64,000 bases of DNA, taken from NCBI RefSeq assembly GCF_900230225.1, contig NZ_OCNH01000001.1, positions 310,001 to 374,000 on the forward strand, given 5' to 3'. This document shows positions 61,654 through 64,000 of this stretch, one piece after another; the first letter of the stretch is position 1; each line of letters begins with the position of its first letter. The notes beneath the pieces were generated by a model. That model did no database searches. It had not been told where the DNA came from and worked only from the letters and a program-made list of their open reading frames with translations. Origin of the DNA: Spirosoma fluviale. GTDB lineage: Bacteria > Bacteroidota > Bacteroidia > Cytophagales > Spirosomataceae. Both the position numbers and the translations under genes were made by a program.

Positions 61654-62955
61654 ATGAAACTAATTACTATGACCGGCCTGATGGCCGGTTTTTTTATGGC
61701 TGCCGCTGTGCAGACCTCCATGGCCCAGACAGTTCAATCTGGAACTGTTCTGAAAGAAGCCGCAGCTGAAACGGTTGGGATGAGTACCGCCCGGCTTCAG
61801 CGCATGGATGCGGTAATCAACGACTACATTGCCAAAGGCCGACAAGCGGGGGTTGGGGTGATGGTTTCGCGAAACGGCCGAATTGTGTACTACAAAGCGT
61901 ACGGTCTCGATAACATTCAGACAAAAGCGCCCCTAAAGCGGGACGCCATTTTTCGGATTGCGTCGCAAACGAAAGCCATTGCCAGCATTGGCCTGATGCT
62001 GTTGTTCGAAGAAGGAAAATTCCTGCTCGACGACCCTATTTCGAAGTATATACCAGCCTTCAAAAATCCAAAGGTATTGGACAAGTTCAACGAAAAAGAC
62101 TCGTCGTTTACCACTGTTCCAGCAAAGCGTGAAATCACGATCCGGCAATTGCTCACCCACACGTCAGGTATCGGCTACCCGGTTATTGGCTCAAAAGAAG
62201 CGGTTGCCATCTATGCTAAAAACAAAATACCCAGTGGAATTGGCACCCCTGGTGGCAGTCTGGCCGACGCGATGAACCGGCTGGGTACTTTGCCATTGCT
62301 GCATCAACCCGGCGAAAAATTCACCTATGGGTTGAGTGTCGATGTGGTTGGTTACCTGATCGAAGTACTCTCCGGTCAGTCACTCGACCAGTTTCTTCGT
62401 ACCCGACTATTTGATCCGCTAGGAATGAATGACACTTACTTTTATCTGCCCGAGTCTAAAAAGGGCCGCTTAACGATGGTCTTTACCGAGGATTCGGTGA
62501 AATCTGTAAAGCCAATAGCAGTCCTCAATGGTCTATCGGGCGACTACCCAAAACAGGCGGGTACGTTTTACTCGGGTGGGGCCGGTTTATCGTCGACCAT
62601 GTACGATTACGCTATTTTCCTGCAAATGATGCTGAATGGGGGCGAGTATGGCGGTAAGCGTTTCCTGAGCCCAACAACGGTGCGACTGATTACAACCAAT
62701 CAAATTGGCGACTTGGGTGGGGGGGACTTTAAATTTGGTCTGGGTTTCTCCATTACGTCGAACAAAGGTGCATCCCGGTTACCTGTTTCCGAAGGCACAT
62801 TCGAATGGGGCGGCTATTTTGGAACAACCTATTGGGCAGATCCCAAAGAAGGCATTGTTGCGCAGATTTATACCCAGAAAACACCCAACAGCTTCGGTGA
62901 TCTGACCGATAAATTCAAGGTACTGGTATACCAGGCCATTACGCAGATGAAATAG
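61654..62955 (+). CDS. Exported serine hydrolase, class C beta-lactamase family
   Basis: The protein has 433 residues (signal peptide to about TSMAQ). The penicillin-binding-like catalytic set is ASQTK (Ser-x-x-Lys) near residue 106 and a Tyr in FTYGLSVDVV, which stands for the Tyr-x-Asn motif but has Leu-Ser rather than Asn. The third motif is the GGYFGT type instead of KTG. The order fits the esterase/beta-lactamase-like group (EstB type), not true AmpC. Such enzymes cleave esters or short peptides. Its leader and the upstream lipoprotein gene suggest an envelope role. Confidence 0.88.
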   Translation: MKLITMTGLMAGFFMAAAVQTSMAQTVQSGTVLKEAAAETVGMSTARLQRMDAVINDYIAKGRQAGVGVMVSRNGRIVYYKAYGLDNIQTKAPLKRDAIFRIASQTKAIASIGLMLLFEEGKFLLDDPISKYIPAFKNPKVLDKFNEKDSSFTTVPAKREITIRQLLTHTSGIGYPVIGSKEAVAIYAKNKIPSGIGTPGGSLADAMNRLGTLPLLHQPGEKFTYGLSVDVVGYLIEVLSGQSLDQFLRTRLFDPLGMNDTYFYLPESKKGRLTMVFTEDSVKSVKPIAVLNGLSGDYPKQAGTFYSGGAGLSSTMYDYAIFLQMMLNGGEYGGKRFLSPTTVRLITTNQIGDLGGGDFKFGLGFSITSNKGASRLPVSEGTFEWGGYFGTTYWADPKEGIVAQIYTQKTPNSFGDLTDKFKVLVYQAITQMK

Positions 62956-62959
62956 TCAG

Positions 62960-62984
62960 AACCGCACGGGCCGCCCGTGCGGTT
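62960..62984. terminator. Hairpin between convergent genes
   Basis: Perfect arms aaccgcacggg / cccgtgcggtt around 3 bases, 5 bases after one stop codon and overlapping the first base of the other. Confidence 0.7.
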
Positions 62985-63499
62985 TAAACTTTCAAAAACT
63001 CCCTCAGTTCCGTAGCGTCCTGTGCATTCATGCGTCCGGCTAATACGAGACGCAGTTGTCGTCGGCGCAGAGCACTGGCGTAGCGGTCTTTTTCATCGTC
63101 GGTTTCGGGAATAACGGCGGGTACTTCAATGGGCCTGCCGCTTTGATCGACTGCAACGAACGTATAATAAGCGCTGTTTGTGCTGACCCGGATACCGGCC
63201 GGAATATCTTCGGCCCACACTTCAATAAACACCTCCATCGAAGAACTGAACGCACGGGTTACCTGGGCTTTCATGGTAACGATGTTACCCAGCCGGATGG
63301 GCTCAGAAAAAGAGACATTGTCGACCGAGGCCGTCACAACAATGCGGTTGGAGTGTTTTTGAGCCGCAATGGCTGCGGCAATATCCATGAAGTGAAGCAG
63401 TCGCCCACCCATCAGATTGTTGAGGGTATTGGTATCGTTGGGAAGTACCATCTCGGTCATTACCGTAATGGAATCGCGGGCGTGTTTGGGTTGGGGCAT
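62984..63499 (-). CDS. Hot-dog acyl-CoA thioesterase
   Basis: The protein has 171 residues, one hot-dog domain of the YciA/ACOT type. LNNLMGGRLLHFMDIAAAIAAQKHSN contains the core helix with the catalytic acidic residue, and VVTASVDNVSFSEPIRLGNIVTMKAQVTRAFSSSMEVFIEVWAED matches the substrate-facing strands. It hydrolyses acyl-CoA; chain length unknown. Two possible plus-strand promoters lie in the gap to the next gene. Confidence 0.9.
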   Translation of the reverse strand: MPQPKHARDSITVMTEMVLPNDTNTLNNLMGGRLLHFMDIAAAIAAQKHSNRIVVTASVDNVSFSEPIRLGNIVTMKAQVTRAFSSSMEVFIEVWAEDIPAGIRVSTNSAYYTFVAVDQSGRPIEVPAVIPETDDEKDRYASALRRRQLRLVLAGRMNAQDATELREFLKV

Positions 63500-63609
63500 T
63501 CGTTGGGTAGTCTTGTCAATGAGTGGTTAGCCGATGGGGAGCAGTCCTGTGGATGCTCCTTACGGTTCACAAACCAACGACCGAAAAAGCAGACTGGCAA
63601 ACAAAGGAA

Positions 63610-63617
63610 TAATTTTG
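63610..63617 (+). promoter_or_regulatory. -7 element, upstream candidate
   Basis: TAATTTTG matches TAnnTTTG, 88 bases before the partial gene at 63705. No clear -33. Confidence 0.35.
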
Positions 63618-63665
63618 CTGATTTTTTGCCAGGTGACAGGCTTATTAAATCGCACTATTTCGTTG

Positions 63666-63673
63666 TAGATTTG
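63666..63673 (+). promoter_or_regulatory. -7 element, proximal candidate
   Basis: TAGATTTG matches TAnnTTTG, 32 bases before the ATG at 63705, a usual distance. Confidence 0.45.
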
Positions 63674-63704
63674 TATAATAACAACATAAAACTAGATACT
63701 GACT

Positions 63705-64000
63705 ATGGAGCGGTTAGTTAATTATTTTGAACATATTCCATCGTCGCATCGGGCGTTGATTTTGGTTGGGGGAATTGCTGCTTTTTGGATCATCGAAAGT
63801 GCCTTGCCTTTGTTTCGATTCTCTTATCGGAAAGTACAACATGCCGGAATCAACCTGTTCTTTACCCTAACTACCATTGTTGTCAACTTTGTGCTGGCCT
63901 TTATTCTGCTCAGAACCAGCGATTGGGCGGTCAACCATCAAATAGGTCTTTTGCCGTGGCTCGATTTGCCGCTTTGGGCCGAAACCATCGTTGGGTTGCT
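63705..64000 (+). CDS. Membrane protein, 5' part only (fatty acid hydroxylase/sterol desaturase-like)
   Basis: The gene runs off the right edge after 98 codons. The product starts MERLVNYFEHIPSSHRALILVGG with membrane segments near 17-35 and 55-77, and the second runs FFTLTTIVVNFVLAFILLR. The pair of helices and YRKVQHAGINLFFT fit the N-terminus of the fatty acid hydroxylase/sterol desaturase family, whose diiron His motifs would lie beyond the window. That assignment is therefore tentative. Confidence 0.55.
   Translation, partial: MERLVNYFEHIPSSHRALILVGGIAAFWIIESALPLFRFSYRKVQHAGINLFFTLTTIVVNFVLAFILLRTSDWAVNHQIGLLPWLDLPLWAETIVGL

Overview
The window is chromosomal DNA from a member of the Bacteroidota, most likely a Spirosoma-like cytophagalean. 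That placement is inferred from sequence style, not from a database search. The grounds are promoters with the Bacteroidota -7 form TAnnTTTG, weak or absent Shine-Dalgarno sites, outer-membrane beta-barrel proteins of the PorT-like kind, stand-alone LytTR regulators, twin-arginine leaders of the type RRxFL/RRxFV, a PVC-type periplasmic dehydrogenase with a ThuA domain, NIPSNAP and Dabb proteins, and long intergenic inverted repeats. About 58 protein genes are supported, with partial genes at both ends. No rRNA, tRNA, IS element, CRISPR array or integrase was found.

Layout. 1-9 kb: a partial secreted protein, an outer-membrane barrel, pgi, a membrane glycosyltransferase, a lipoprotein, an acetamidase, an MFS exporter and a Dabb protein. 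9-14 kb: an M48 protease, a RelE-type toxin-antitoxin (TA) pair and clpB, then a gene-free stretch with REP-like palindromes. 14-21 kb: a TspO-like membrane protein, a membrane-anchored SDR, a DUF4136-like lipoprotein, a DUF937-OmpA protein, xseB-xseA and pheS. 21-26 kb: two LytTR regulators, a barrel protein, radA and an alpha/beta hydrolase. 26-33 kb: an AraC regulator divergent from a three-gene sugar-oxidation operon (epimerase, Gfo/Idh/MocA oxidoreductase, 1265-residue ThuA/dehydrogenase/CARDB/azurin fusion). 33-42 kb: a histidine kinase, a histone-H1-like protein, an rRNA/tRNA methyltransferase, mutS followed by a second TA pair and a Rad52-like protein, then an M28 peptidase. 42-53 kb: a nucleoside-type transporter, xth, an RluE-like pseudouridine synthase, radC, rpsT, a secreted S1/P1-type hydrolase, an isomerase, an RlmI-like methyltransferase, the PDH E2 gene and trxA. 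53-64 kb: a DUF4258/YgiT pair inserted at the end of dnaE, then general stress, NIPSNAP, GH43, beta-lactamase-like and thioesterase genes and a partial membrane protein.

The most unusual signal concerns the TA-like modules. All three lie just 3' of, and co-oriented with, a conserved housekeeping gene (clpB, mutS, dnaE). In two cases the distal side of the module carries a second copy of the 3' end of that same host gene. The dnaE copy is a perfect 54-bp direct repeat. The clpB copy is diverged but still readable in frame. This looks like a recurrent way for very small cassettes without a recombinase to enter behind essential genes while leaving the gene intact.

A second theme is a set of long, near-perfect intergenic hairpins with arms of about 25-45 bp. 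Several are built from short tandem units, and some run into the ends of coding regions. One repeat copy supplies the start codon and first codons of the RluE-like gene.
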